From Conexivisphaerales archaeon (GTDB lineage Archaea; Thermoproteota; Nitrososphaeria; Conexivisphaerales; DTJL01), in assembly GCA_038728585.1 (NCBI GenBank), contig JAVYTR010000009.1, forward strand, positions 1 to 64,000: 64,000 nt of DNA, read 5' to 3'. The position numbers were made by a program, and so were the translations under genes. The notes below the pieces were generated by a model. That model saw only the letters and a program-made list of their open reading frames with translations. It ran no database searches and was not told the DNA's origin. Positions 56,779 through 64,000 of this stretch are shown one piece after another (the stretch's first letter is position 1; every line of letters begins with the position of its first letter).

Positions 56779-58494
56779 ATGCTGAAGACAAACCATGATA
56801 TTGTAATAGTCGGATCTGGTCTTGCTGGTCTAAGGGCTGCGATTCAGGCAGCGATGACATCGGGAGGCAAACTGGATATTGCCATAGTGTCAAAGCTGCT
56901 GCTGATGCGTTCTCACAGCGTTGCTGCTGAAGGAGGTACAGCTGCGGTTCTGTACACAGACGAAGGTGACAGCACAGAGCTTCATGCGTTTGATACCATA
57001 AAAGGTTCAGACTATCTAGCTGACCAGGATGCTGTGGAAGTCTTTGTGAAGGAGGCTCCTGCTGAAATACTGAGGCTAGAACACTGGGGTATGCCTTGGA
57101 GCAGGAGGGAGGATGGAAGGATAGCTCAGAGGCCTTTTGGAGGTCATTCGTTTCCCAGAGCCACATACGCCGGAGACAGGGTTGGCTTTTACGAAATGCA
57201 TACTCTCTACAGCACTCTGATGAAGTACGATAACATCCACATCTATGAAGAGTATTACATGACAGACTTGGTAATAGAAGATGGGGTATGCAGGGGGATA
57301 ATAGCCATAGACATAAAGAACGGAGAGGTAATAGGCATATCAGCAAAGTCAACCATACTTGCAACAGGCGGGCTTGGAAGGCTTTACGGCTTTACAACCT
57401 ACAGCCACACAGTTACAGGCGATGGAGCAGCTACGAGCTTCAGGGCTGGCCTGCCCCTGAAGGACATGGAATTCATTCAGTTCCATCCAACTGGCCTGGT
57501 ACCATCAGGGATACTTCTCTCAGAAGCTGTTAGGGGCGAAGGAGGCATGCTGCTGAACAACAAAGGAGAAAGGTTCATGCAGAGGTATGCACCGCAGAAG
57601 ATGGAACTGGCTCCAAGGGATATAATTTCGAGGTCTATAGTCAGGGAGATTCAGGAAGGGAGAGGTTTCAAGGGACCAAATGGTCTGGATTATGTCCTGC
57701 TGGATTTCAGCGGCATAGGAAAGCAGAAGATAATGGAAAGGCTCACCATGATGGTTGAGATAGGAGAGAGCTTTGCAGGTATCAACCCTGCTGAATCGCC
57801 TCTACCAGTCAGGCCTGCAGCTCACTACAGCATGGGGGGCATAAGCACAGATGTAAACGGAAGAACACCTGTTGCAGGGTTGTGGGCGGCAGGAGAGGCA
57901 GCTTCAGTCAGTGTGCATGGAGCAAACAGGCTTGGCTCGAATTCGACGATAGCTTGCCTTGTCTTTGGAGCAAGAGCTGGCAAGGATGCAGCAGAGTATG
58001 CCATGAAGCAGGAGCAGAAATCCAGTTTTCCAGATTCAGCTGTTGCTGATGCAGAGGCTAGAATATTTGATGGTATGATAGCAAACGAGAGAGGAGAAGA
58101 CCCGTATGAGATAAAGAATGAGCTTCACGAGGTTATGGACAGGTATGTCTACGTCTTCAGGGATGAAAAGGGGCTTACAGAAGCTTTGAGGAAGGTGAAG
58201 GAGCTCAAGGAGAGGGCAAAGAAGATAAGGGTTGATGACAGGTCAAGAAGGTTCAACTCCAACCTGATAGGCGCTCTTGAAACCAGCAACCTTGTCCTCC
58301 TTGCTGAAGTTGTGGTGCAGGCAGCATTGATGAGAAAGGAGTCAAGGGGAGCCCACGCCCGGGTTGATTATCCTGCGAGGGATGACGCGAACTACCTGAA
58401 GCATTCTCTGAGCTACTTTACATCCGACGGGCCAAGAATAGAATACGTTCCAGTCAAGTTAACAAAATGGGCTCCTCAGGAGAGGAGGTATTAG
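56779..58494 (+). CDS. sdhA: Succinate dehydrogenase/fumarate reductase flavoprotein subunit
   Basis: Protein of 571 residues with an N-terminal FAD Rossmann motif (IVGSGLAGLRAAI), the flavin-histidine region (SHSVAAEGGTAAV), substrate residues in QFHPTGL, EAVRGEGG, RPAAHYSMGGI and HGANRLGSNS. It oxidises succinate in the TCA cycle. A TATA-like TTAGATAAA about 23 nt upstream suggests a nearly leaderless start. It is first in an A-C-D-B operon. Confidence 0.95.
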   Translation: MLKTNHDIVIVGSGLAGLRAAIQAAMTSGGKLDIAIVSKLLLMRSHSVAAEGGTAAVLYTDEGDSTELHAFDTIKGSDYLADQDAVEVFVKEAPAEILRLEHWGMPWSRREDGRIAQRPFGGHSFPRATYAGDRVGFYEMHTLYSTLMKYDNIHIYEEYYMTDLVIEDGVCRGIIAIDIKNGEVIGISAKSTILATGGLGRLYGFTTYSHTVTGDGAATSFRAGLPLKDMEFIQFHPTGLVPSGILLSEAVRGEGGMLLNNKGERFMQRYAPQKMELAPRDIISRSIVREIQEGRGFKGPNGLDYVLLDFSGIGKQKIMERLTMMVEIGESFAGINPAESPLPVRPAAHYSMGGISTDVNGRTPVAGLWAAGEAASVSVHGANRLGSNSTIACLVFGARAGKDAAEYAMKQEQKSSFPDSAVADAEARIFDGMIANERGEDPYEIKNELHEVMDRYVYVFRDEKGLTEALRKVKELKERAKKIRVDDRSRRFNSNLIGALETSNLVLLAEVVVQAALMRKESRGAHARVDYPARDDANYLKHSLSYFTSDGPRIEYVPVKLTKWAPQERRY

Positions 58495-58498
58495 GAAA

Positions 58499-58966
58499 TT
58501 GCTTCAGAACAGGGCTGGGATATACAGAGGCTGGCTGAAATTCTGGAACAGGAACTGGGAGAGGTGGCTTTACACGATGCATAGGATAACTGGAGTTGGT
58601 GTAGGGGTTTACTTCGTCGCCCATATATGGGAGACAAGCAACTCTGCAACTGCCTTTATTGATGTCTCCAGAGGGGGATCGCCGATAGTCTGGAGCAGCC
58701 TCATGAACTATCTCTCGAACGAATTCTTCCATACAGGCCTCCTGCTGGTGGTGCTCGCAGCAACATTCCATGCTATGAACGGTGTGAGGCTGTTCATGGC
58801 GGAGCAGGGTCTGCTGATAGGCAGGCCCAAGCCTCCAACATTTCCTTACGTTGCCTCTAGCCTGAAGGGAGGACAGAGGTATCTTGGGGCAGCGATAGTT
58901 GTCACAAGCCTTCTACTGACAGTATATGCCTTCTACCAGCTATTCATAATCGGACTGGGGTGGTAA
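58499..58966 (+). CDS. sdhC: Succinate dehydrogenase membrane subunit C (cytochrome b)
   Basis: Protein of 155 residues with three helices. TMHRITGVGVGVYFVAHIWE contains the quinone-site and heme-type His/Arg pattern, and TFHAMNGVRLFM gives a second His. TTG 58499 follows AGGAGG. It anchors SdhAB and passes electrons to quinone. Confidence 0.87.
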   Translation: MLQNRAGIYRGWLKFWNRNWERWLYTMHRITGVGVGVYFVAHIWETSNSATAFIDVSRGGSPIVWSSLMNYLSNEFFHTGLLLVVLAATFHAMNGVRLFMAEQGLLIGRPKPPTFPYVASSLKGGQRYLGAAIVVTSLLLTVYAFYQLFIIGLGW

Positions 58967-58969
58967 ACG

Positions 58970-59314
58970 ATGAAGCAATCGAAACTGATGCTACTTCAGT
59001 ACCTGACTGGAATAGGGATATTGTTTTTGGGAGCTCTGCATTTTGCACTGCTCAGCTTCGCTGGAGGCGGCTACAAGAATGCGCTAGAGTTCACATCGGT
59101 TGTAGCAGTATACACAACGTTTGGTGTACCGTTTGAACTCTTCCTTGCCTTCCTGACATACCACATCTTCTATGGCTTCAGAAGAGTGCTTTGCGAACTG
59201 CACCAAGGGAAAGTGTATGAGAATGTGGTTACCTGGCTGATGATTATTGCAGGAGGTGCCACCTTTCTCTGGGGGACCAGGACTATACTGGTCTTTATGG
59301 GGGTGATACATTGA
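58970..59314 (+). CDS. sdhD: Succinate dehydrogenase membrane subunit D
   Basis: Protein of 114 residues with three helices. GALHFALLS and TYHIFYGFRRVL hold candidate heme-ligand histidines and a quinone-site arginine. It is adjacent to sdhC and overlaps sdhB by a TTGA junction. The two-anchor-protein, heme-containing layout fits quinone-linked type A/B-like enzymes, but the exact type is not decided. Confidence 0.85.
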   Translation: MKQSKLMLLQYLTGIGILFLGALHFALLSFAGGGYKNALEFTSVVAVYTTFGVPFELFLAFLTYHIFYGFRRVLCELHQGKVYENVVTWLMIIAGGATFLWGTRTILVFMGVIH

Positions 59315-60108
59315 CTGAGCAGGCAGTTTCAGAGGTCAACCTGCCAGAAAAGACACTGAAGATAAAGGTCTTCAGGTATTCGGAGGATGGGGAAGAAAGC
59401 TACTCGTCATACGAGGTAAAAGTCAGGAATGGAATGACCCTGCTGGATGGGCTCCTTCATATAAAGGAGAAACTAGACCCAACCCTTACCTTCAGGTACA
59501 GCTGCAGAATGGGGATATGTGGCTCATGCGGTGTAGTTGCCAATGGTAAAGAAAAGCTTTCCTGCAAGACTCAGCTGATAGATTACGATCAGCAGGTTGA
59601 AGTAAGGCCTCTCAACAACCTGCCCGTGATAAAAGACCTTGTCGTTGAGTTCAAGCCCATAACAGATAAAAACAGGAGCATAAAACCATACCTTATCAGA
59701 GACGATATAGACAAGAACCTGAACAGGGAATTCAGGCAGAGTCCAGATGAGCTGAACAATTATCTCAGCTTCGCAAACTGTATTATGTGCGGCCTCTGCT
59801 ACTCAGCCTGTCCTACGAATGCAACTGACGAGCTTTATCTGGGTCCACAGGCTCTTGCAAAAGCATACAGGTACATAGCTGACTCAAGGGATTCCGGTGC
59901 CAAAGAGAGGATGGAGATAATAAACGAAGACCATGGAGTCTGGAGCTGCCACTTCGCCGGAAGCTGCAGCGACGTCTGCCCCAAGGGAGTCGACCCTGCC
60001 TTTGCAATACAGCAGCTGAAGGCCTTGGCACTATTCAGAAGCTCAGCGTTGAAAAGGAAGAAACCAGCCGAGACAGTTGACAAGGCAAGAGAATCAGTTC
60101 AGGTGTAG
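59311..60108 (+). CDS. sdhB: Succinate dehydrogenase iron-sulfur subunit
   Basis: Protein of 265 residues. [2Fe-2S] ligands are in CRMGICGSCG plus a later Cys, [4Fe-4S] in CIMCGLCYSACP and the third cluster in CHFAGSCSDVCP. It transfers electrons from SdhA to quinone. A C-terminal extension of about 25 charged residues follows the last cluster region. Confidence 0.94.
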   Translation: MTEQAVSEVNLPEKTLKIKVFRYSEDGEESYSSYEVKVRNGMTLLDGLLHIKEKLDPTLTFRYSCRMGICGSCGVVANGKEKLSCKTQLIDYDQQVEVRPLNNLPVIKDLVVEFKPITDKNRSIKPYLIRDDIDKNLNREFRQSPDELNNYLSFANCIMCGLCYSACPTNATDELYLGPQALAKAYRYIADSRDSGAKERMEIINEDHGVWSCHFAGSCSDVCPKGVDPAFAIQQLKALALFRSSALKRKKPAETVDKARESVQV

Positions 60109-60111
60109 ATA

Positions 60112-60160
60112 AACTGAACAAAACAGAAAGGAAAAGAAAAGACACGAAAAGGCAGTTATC
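60112..60160 (-). terminator. T-rich terminator of the sulfur module (minus strand)
   Basis: Read on the minus strand, the region downstream of the DUF1641 stop holds several T-runs (CCTTTTCG, TCTTTTCTTTTCC, CTGTTTTG). It lies between convergent operons. Confidence 0.45.
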
Positions 60161-60173
60161 TAGATAAGCTGAG

Positions 60174-60632
60174 CTAACTCTGCACGTATCTTCCGAAGAC
60201 CTTCAGAAACGCGAAGAGAGCAGCCATACCTTTCTGCACATCAGGGTCCCTGAGCTGTTTCATCAACCCCAGAACTCCTTTCACCCTTTCAGCCTTGGAC
60301 ATCGATTCTTCAAGCTCCACGCTGTGGTCCAGAACTGCTGATATGATCTTTTGCATCTCAGGCGAGCCCAGTTTGGAAAGAAGCTCGATGCCATTGCTGG
60401 CCAGAGAAGCTGCCCCCGCAACCATTTCATCTGAAAGCATCCCCTTGCTGTTTGCTATTGCGCAAGCAAGAGAGAAGATTGTATCAAGTGCACCCATCTG
60501 GTCCAGCTGCTGAACCAGCAGGGCACTCTTCTTCATAACAGGCAACAGATCCACCATCTGACTGAGAGCTTCCAGGTTTTCTGGCTTTGAAAGCTTCTGC
60601 ATCACCCTCTCAACGCTTTCGGTCTTCTCCAT
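60174..60632 (-). CDS. DUF1641 protein
   Basis: All-helical protein of about 152 residues. The pattern LDQMGALDTIFSLACAIAN and GLMKQLRDPDVQKGMAALFAFLKVFG is typical of DUF1641, a family that travels with sulfide:quinone oxidoreductase-like flavoproteins and formate dehydrogenases. ATG 60632 begins six bases after the SQR stop. It has no enzymatic motif and is probably a partner or scaffold of the flavoprotein. Confidence 0.8.
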   Translation of the reverse strand: MEKTESVERVMQKLSKPENLEALSQMVDLLPVMKKSALLVQQLDQMGALDTIFSLACAIANSKGMLSDEMVAGAASLASNGIELLSKLGSPEMQKIISAVLDHSVELEESMSKAERVKGVLGLMKQLRDPDVQKGMAALFAFLKVFGRYVQS

Positions 60633-60637
60633 AATGC

Positions 60638-61798
60638 TCACACTCCGAATCCTGGAAGCATCCCCTTGGCTGTGACAGTCCAGTAAAGCCTGTTGTAAAC
60701 CAGCTTGTACCAGTAGCATGCGAAGGTTGCAGGAGGAGGCTTCGGAGGATGTTCATAATCGAACAGAAGCATAGTTGCTTCACCTATACCAGTAATTATA
60801 AAGCACATAACCTTGCCATCGTACCGAAGTGTTGGTGCGAAGCCGTTTATATCGTCCCATATGTTTGTTGCTACAACTGCGGCTTCAAAGTCAGCTGCGG
60901 AACCTGCCTTTGAGACAGGAAGGTCTGTGCCATCTCCTATCGCGTATGCATCATCGTACCCCTTCACATTTAGGCTGTATCTGTCTGTAGGTATCCATCC
61001 GCCTTTGTCAGCTATACCTGACTTCTTTACAACATCAGCTCCAGTATGAGGAGGAGTCAAAACTGCTAGATCATACTTCACAGTTTCTCCCTCAAGAGAC
61101 CTTATCTCCTTCTTCTCGGGGTCTACAGATTCGACGTTGAACAGAAGGCTAACCTCAATCTTTCTGTTCTCCATCATTCTCTGAACTTCTTCAGCTACGT
61201 TCGGGATTGTGAAGGGTCTAGGTAACGGATATACATAGCTGACCTGCACCTTGTCCCTTAAACCAAGCCTTGTAAAATATGAATCCACAAGAAAGGCGAA
61301 TTCTATCGGCGCTGTAGGACATTTGAACGGGATCCCTGCCACAGCTGTTACTAATTTCCCTCCCTTGAACCTGCCCAGAGCTTCTCTGAGCTTGTATGCG
61401 TTGTCGAGTGTGTAAAAGTCATACCCTGCCTTTTCGAGACCTGGAACCTGTGAATAATCAGGTTTCGCTCCCGTGGCTATAACCAAGTAATCGTATTCAA
61501 GCCTTGTCGAGTCTGAATACACTGCTCTGTTTGCCAAGTCAATCTTTGTCGCACTCTCCTGTCTGAACCTTACCTTTTCTGCAAGAAGGCTTCTTTCTGG
61601 CCTGACTGCCTCATTCCTGTGCATTATTCCGAAGGGGATGAGCAAATATGCAGGCTGGTAGATGTGCAGGGAGGAAGGGTCTATGACAGTTATTTCGACT
61701 TCTCCCTTTACAAGCTGGTCGTGCAGCCTATGGGCCAAATTGTTTGCAACTATGGTCCCGCCAGTGCCCCCACCAACAACCAGAACCTTTTTTGGCAA
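60638..61798 (-). CDS. sqr: Sulfide:quinone oxidoreductase-like flavoprotein
   Basis: FAD-dependent disulfide-oxidoreductase family, 386 residues. N-terminal VLVVGGGTGGTIVANNLA binds FAD, ATGAKPDY and YAIGDGTDLP are the second and third FAD motifs, and a redox-type Cys lies in GIPFKCPTAPIEFAF. Relatives oxidise sulfide or other thiols and reduce membrane quinone. The second essential cysteine of classical SQR is not obvious, so the donor may differ. It is co-transcribed with dsrE, tusA and DUF1641. Confidence 0.85.
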   Translation of the reverse strand: MPKKVLVVGGGTGGTIVANNLAHRLHDQLVKGEVEITVIDPSSLHIYQPAYLLIPFGIMHRNEAVRPERSLLAEKVRFRQESATKIDLANRAVYSDSTRLEYDYLVIATGAKPDYSQVPGLEKAGYDFYTLDNAYKLREALGRFKGGKLVTAVAGIPFKCPTAPIEFAFLVDSYFTRLGLRDKVQVSYVYPLPRPFTIPNVAEEVQRMMENRKIEVSLLFNVESVDPEKKEIRSLEGETVKYDLAVLTPPHTGADVVKKSGIADKGGWIPTDRYSLNVKGYDDAYAIGDGTDLPVSKAGSAADFEAAVVATNIWDDINGFAPTLRYDGKVMCFIITGIGEATMLLFDYEHPPKPPPATFACYWYKLVYNRLYWTVTAKGMLPGFGV

Positions 61799-61805
61799 GA
61801 GGCAC

Positions 61806-62045
61806 TCACCTCTTCTTCTTCACTCTGATTCTGTCATAACCCTGTTCGTGAACCACGCCGAGAAATTCATGTCCTGCCTTTTCAGCCCACTTCGGTATAT
61901 CCCTCTGAGAGCCTGTATCCGATGACCAGACTTCAATTATCTCTCCCACAGAGCTCTCCTTGACCGCCCTTATCAGCTCCATCAGCGGGCCTGGGCAGAA
62001 GCTACCCCTTGCATCTATAACTTTGACCTTCTCCTGTTCGTTCAT
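61806..62045 (-). CDS. tusA: TusA-like sulfur carrier
   Basis: Protein of 79 residues. VIDARGSFCPGPLMELIRAV holds the CPxP motif, whose cysteine accepts sulfane sulfur as a persulfide. The rest, GEIIEVWSSDTGSQRDIPKW, fits the two-layer fold. ATG 62045 follows GAGAGGTGA. It probably exchanges sulfur with the adjacent DsrE protein. Confidence 0.9.
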   Translation of the reverse strand: MNEQEKVKVIDARGSFCPGPLMELIRAVKESSVGEIIEVWSSDTGSQRDIPKWAEKAGHEFLGVVHEQGYDRIRVKKKR

Positions 62046-62057
62046 AGGACTCACCTC

Positions 62058-62474
62058 TCAAATGAAGAGAGTGAATTTCGCATCCCTAGCTATGTCGACA
62101 AACTCTCCCACAGCTATAACATCATCTACAATATCTGCAAGGTCTTCTTTCTTCATTCCCATCAGGTCGTAGGTCATGGCGCACGCATGAACCCTTACGT
62201 TTCCGACTTCCTTCGCCTTCTTCAGAGTATCAAACCATGATGGGACATTCTTGCTCTTCATCAGCTCCATCATCATGGGAGCCATTTCTTCATAGTCCCT
62301 GCTGAACTTCATGTTCTTCGGTATCATTTCCTTTCTGAAAGAATTCAGACCCCAGAATGTCAAGAATATCTCTACGTCCATCCCCATCGCTACAGCCCCT
62401 GAGGCGATTATTCCTACTGGCATCAGTCTGTCGACCGTGCCAGAAAATACTACCATTGCTAATTTTTCTGGCAT
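62058..62474 (-). CDS. dsrE: DsrE-family sulfur-transfer protein
   Basis: Protein of 138 residues. The Rossmann-like MVVFSGTVDRLMPVGIIASG, GMDVEIFLTFWGL and the candidate active cysteine in VHACAMTYDLMG match the DsrE3/YrkE-like group. It has an acidic, Met-rich middle segment. First gene of the operon, with a TATA-like CTTATAG about 34 nt upstream. Inferred to hand sulfur to TusA. Confidence 0.85.
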   Translation of the reverse strand: MPEKLAMVVFSGTVDRLMPVGIIASGAVAMGMDVEIFLTFWGLNSFRKEMIPKNMKFSRDYEEMAPMMMELMKSKNVPSWFDTLKKAKEVGNVRVHACAMTYDLMGMKKEDLADIVDDVIAVGEFVDIARDAKFTLFI

Positions 62475-62599
62475 ACACTCTCGATAAAATCGACCTTACA
62501 AAACTATAAGAAGCCTTCCGAATAAAAGTGTGCAAATATGTCTATTGTAATTATTTTGTATGCTCATTGATATTAACCAAAAAATTACAAATATTGTCC

Positions 62600-63559
62600 A
62601 TGAGCCAGAATGCTGATGAACTGAAACGCTATATAGCAAGCAGTACAAAGCGAGTAACGATGATTTCCAAGCTTCAGTCTTGGGTCAATGAAGCGCTCGA
62701 ACCATCACTTCTCATAAGTGTTCTTCTTGTTTCTCTTGGCGCAGCATTTTCCTGGTATCGGGGCAGCCTCAACCTGCTACTGGTATCTGTTACGATGATC
62801 GCAGCTGTGCTGATCCAGATTTCGGTTAATGTGCTTAACGATTACTTTGATTTCATGAACGGAGTAGATGTGCACACAGAAAAGACACCGTTCAGTGGTG
62901 GTAGCAAGCTCCTTGTTCAGGGGGTCTTGAAACCTGTACACGTTTATCAGCTTGGACTGGCATCTCTGTTTGTAGCTATTGCAATAGGTGTATACCTTGC
63001 ATTTGCCAGAACTCTTCTTCTCATTCCGCTCATTGCTGAAGCTGCACTGAGCACATACATCTACACTCCATTTCTTGCAAGACACTACCTCGGTGAATTT
63101 TTCACGGGGCTGAATCTGGGCCCCCTTTCTCTCCTCGGCACCTACATGGTGCTTACGACTAGGCTATCTTTAGCTCCCCTTGCTGTCGGGATAGTTCCAG
63201 GTATAATGATAGCGAACGTCTTGCTTATGAATGAGATTCCAGATATAGACGCTGACAGTAAGGGAGGAAGAAGGAACATAGCAACCTTTCTTGGCAGAGA
63301 GAAGGCTTCCATCTTCTCCTTCTGTCTCGGGTTGATTGCTTACATTATTTTGGTCCCACTTCTGGCATTTAGAGTATTGCCCAGCACTGCCCTTCTTGCC
63401 TTTCTTTCTCTTCCTCTCTTCATTAAGGCAGGGTTAGGAGTGTTGAAACATAACTCTTCTGCAAGGGAGATAGCACCATACCTCGGGCTGAACATTATAT
63501 CAACACTTCTGGTCATGCTCTTGCTTTCTGCATCTTTTTATCTGGCGAGGGTGGTTTAG
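62600..63559 (+). CDS. menA: UbiA-family prenyltransferase (MenA-like)
   Basis: Membrane prenyltransferase of 319 residues with about nine helices. Its first Asp-rich motif NVLNDYFDFMNGVD and second NEIPDIDADSKGGRRN bind the prenyl diphosphate through Mg. The pattern is closest to MenA, which prenylates 1,4-dihydroxy-2-naphthoate for menaquinone. Other aromatic acceptors are possible. ATG 62600 is the sensible start, and sequence upstream to 62528 does not resemble the family. It supplies the quinone used by SDH and SQR (inference). Confidence 0.87.
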   Translation: MSQNADELKRYIASSTKRVTMISKLQSWVNEALEPSLLISVLLVSLGAAFSWYRGSLNLLLVSVTMIAAVLIQISVNVLNDYFDFMNGVDVHTEKTPFSGGSKLLVQGVLKPVHVYQLGLASLFVAIAIGVYLAFARTLLLIPLIAEAALSTYIYTPFLARHYLGEFFTGLNLGPLSLLGTYMVLTTRLSLAPLAVGIVPGIMIANVLLMNEIPDIDADSKGGRRNIATFLGREKASIFSFCLGLIAYIILVPLLAFRVLPSTALLAFLSLPLFIKAGLGVLKHNSSAREIAPYLGLNIISTLLVMLLLSASFYLARVV

Positions 63560-64000
63560 ATGAAGATTGCATCTTTAAAGCTAAGTTACGTTTCAGCTTC
63601 TATACCTCTTGCATATCTTCTGTGGTTCGTAACTTTCTACCTGAGACCTTTCAATTTCTGGTTTGACATATCTCTATCTTCGTTGATTCTTTTTCTCGTT
63701 GTAATTACATCTGGAAGAAAGATTCCGCTTGTAAGGAAGGGGCTGGGGATGCAGTCGTTCGTGGCTGTACTTTCGGCATTGATTCTTTATCTTGTCTTCT
63801 TCTTCGGTAACAGGCTCACTTATCTCTTACCATCAGCAGGCAGTTATGTTCAGTCTATCTATGCATTGGCACTAGGTACAAACCCTCTTCTTCTTTCCGT
63901 CTTGCTCATCTTTCCAATAGCGTCTGGTGAAGAGGTCTTCTGGAGAGGATTTGTGCAGACCAGCTTCTCTGAGAGGTACGGCAACAAAACAGGCTACCTG
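63560..64000 (+). CDS. CPBP-family intramembrane metalloprotease (partial, runs off the window)
   Basis: The ATG directly follows the menA-like stop. At least four hydrophobic helices are seen, then the CPBP (CAAX protease) motif GEEVFWRGF, which is the EExxxR metal and catalytic motif. The protein is cut at 147 residues by the window edge. The histidine motifs would lie beyond it. Substrates of archaeal members are mostly unknown. Confidence 0.82.
   Translation, partial: MKIASLKLSYVSASIPLAYLLWFVTFYLRPFNFWFDISLSSLILFLVVITSGRKIPLVRKGLGMQSFVAVLSALILYLVFFFGNRLTYLLPSAGSYVQSIYALALGTNPLLLSVLLIFPIASGEEVFWRGFVQTSFSERYGNKTGYL

Overview
The window is archaeal and best fits a heterotrophic, non-ammonia-oxidising member of the Thaumarchaeota/Aigarchaeota side of the TACK group. 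It carries a thermosome subunit, TBP, a TFB-like factor, RpoK, Alba plus a true archaeal histone, ribosomal protein eS17, a KEOPS Cgi121 subunit, an archaeal (Ser/His/Asp) signal peptidase and QueE for archaeosine. The co-occurrence of histone and Alba, frequent TTG/GTG starts, NTGA stop/start overlaps and TATA boxes 24-28 nt before leaderless starts also fit. The placement is inferred from gene content only. No ammonia-oxidation gene is present.

Layout. 0-8.2 kb: TldD/TldE peptidase pair, then a divergent five-gene oligopeptide ABC importer (two ATPases, two permeases, binding protein). 8.2-32.6 kb: a housekeeping block (thermosome, TBP, signal peptidase, an orphan Cas4-like nuclease, IlvE, thymidine kinase, RpoK, Alba, an MTHFR-like protein, Trm112, IleRS, QueE, UbiX, KEOPS/MoaD genes, a SerK-like protein, eS17, TatD, histone), tRNA-Cys, and a degenerate MCM-related AAA+ protein with an N-terminal helix-hairpin-helix. 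32.6-39.5 kb: a gene-poor island starting at a tRNA-Glu with an enlarged D-loop. It holds a frameshifted tyrosine-recombinase remnant, decayed tRNA-derived att copies, a repeat-bearing surface protein, a methyltransferase, and long stretches without genes.

39.6-53.4 kb is the most striking part. A polytopic membrane protein and a TFB-like gene precede an operon encoding a hydrogenase maturation protease and ten complex-I-type subunits (A, B, C, D, H, I, J, K, L, M/N-like). The 'NuoD' subunit keeps both pairs of [NiFe]-binding cysteines, and the small subunit has the Ech/Mbh-type CNGCDIE motif. This is therefore a group 4 [NiFe] hydrogenase in a nearly complete complex-I body, including a NuoA subunit. 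HypC, HypA and a probable hydrogenase-linked protein lie just downstream.

53.5-64 kb: a 2-oxoacid:ferredoxin oxidoreductase (gamma-delta fusion, alpha, beta), succinate dehydrogenase (A-C-D-B), an opposing sulfur module (DsrE, TusA, SQR-like flavoprotein, DUF1641), a MenA/UbiA prenyltransferase and a partial CPBP protease. Read together, imported peptides and amino acids would be oxidised through ferredoxin-dependent oxidoreductases. Reduced ferredoxin could feed the ion-pumping hydrogenase, while succinate and sulfide-type donors reduce a membrane quinone. This physiological scheme is inference.
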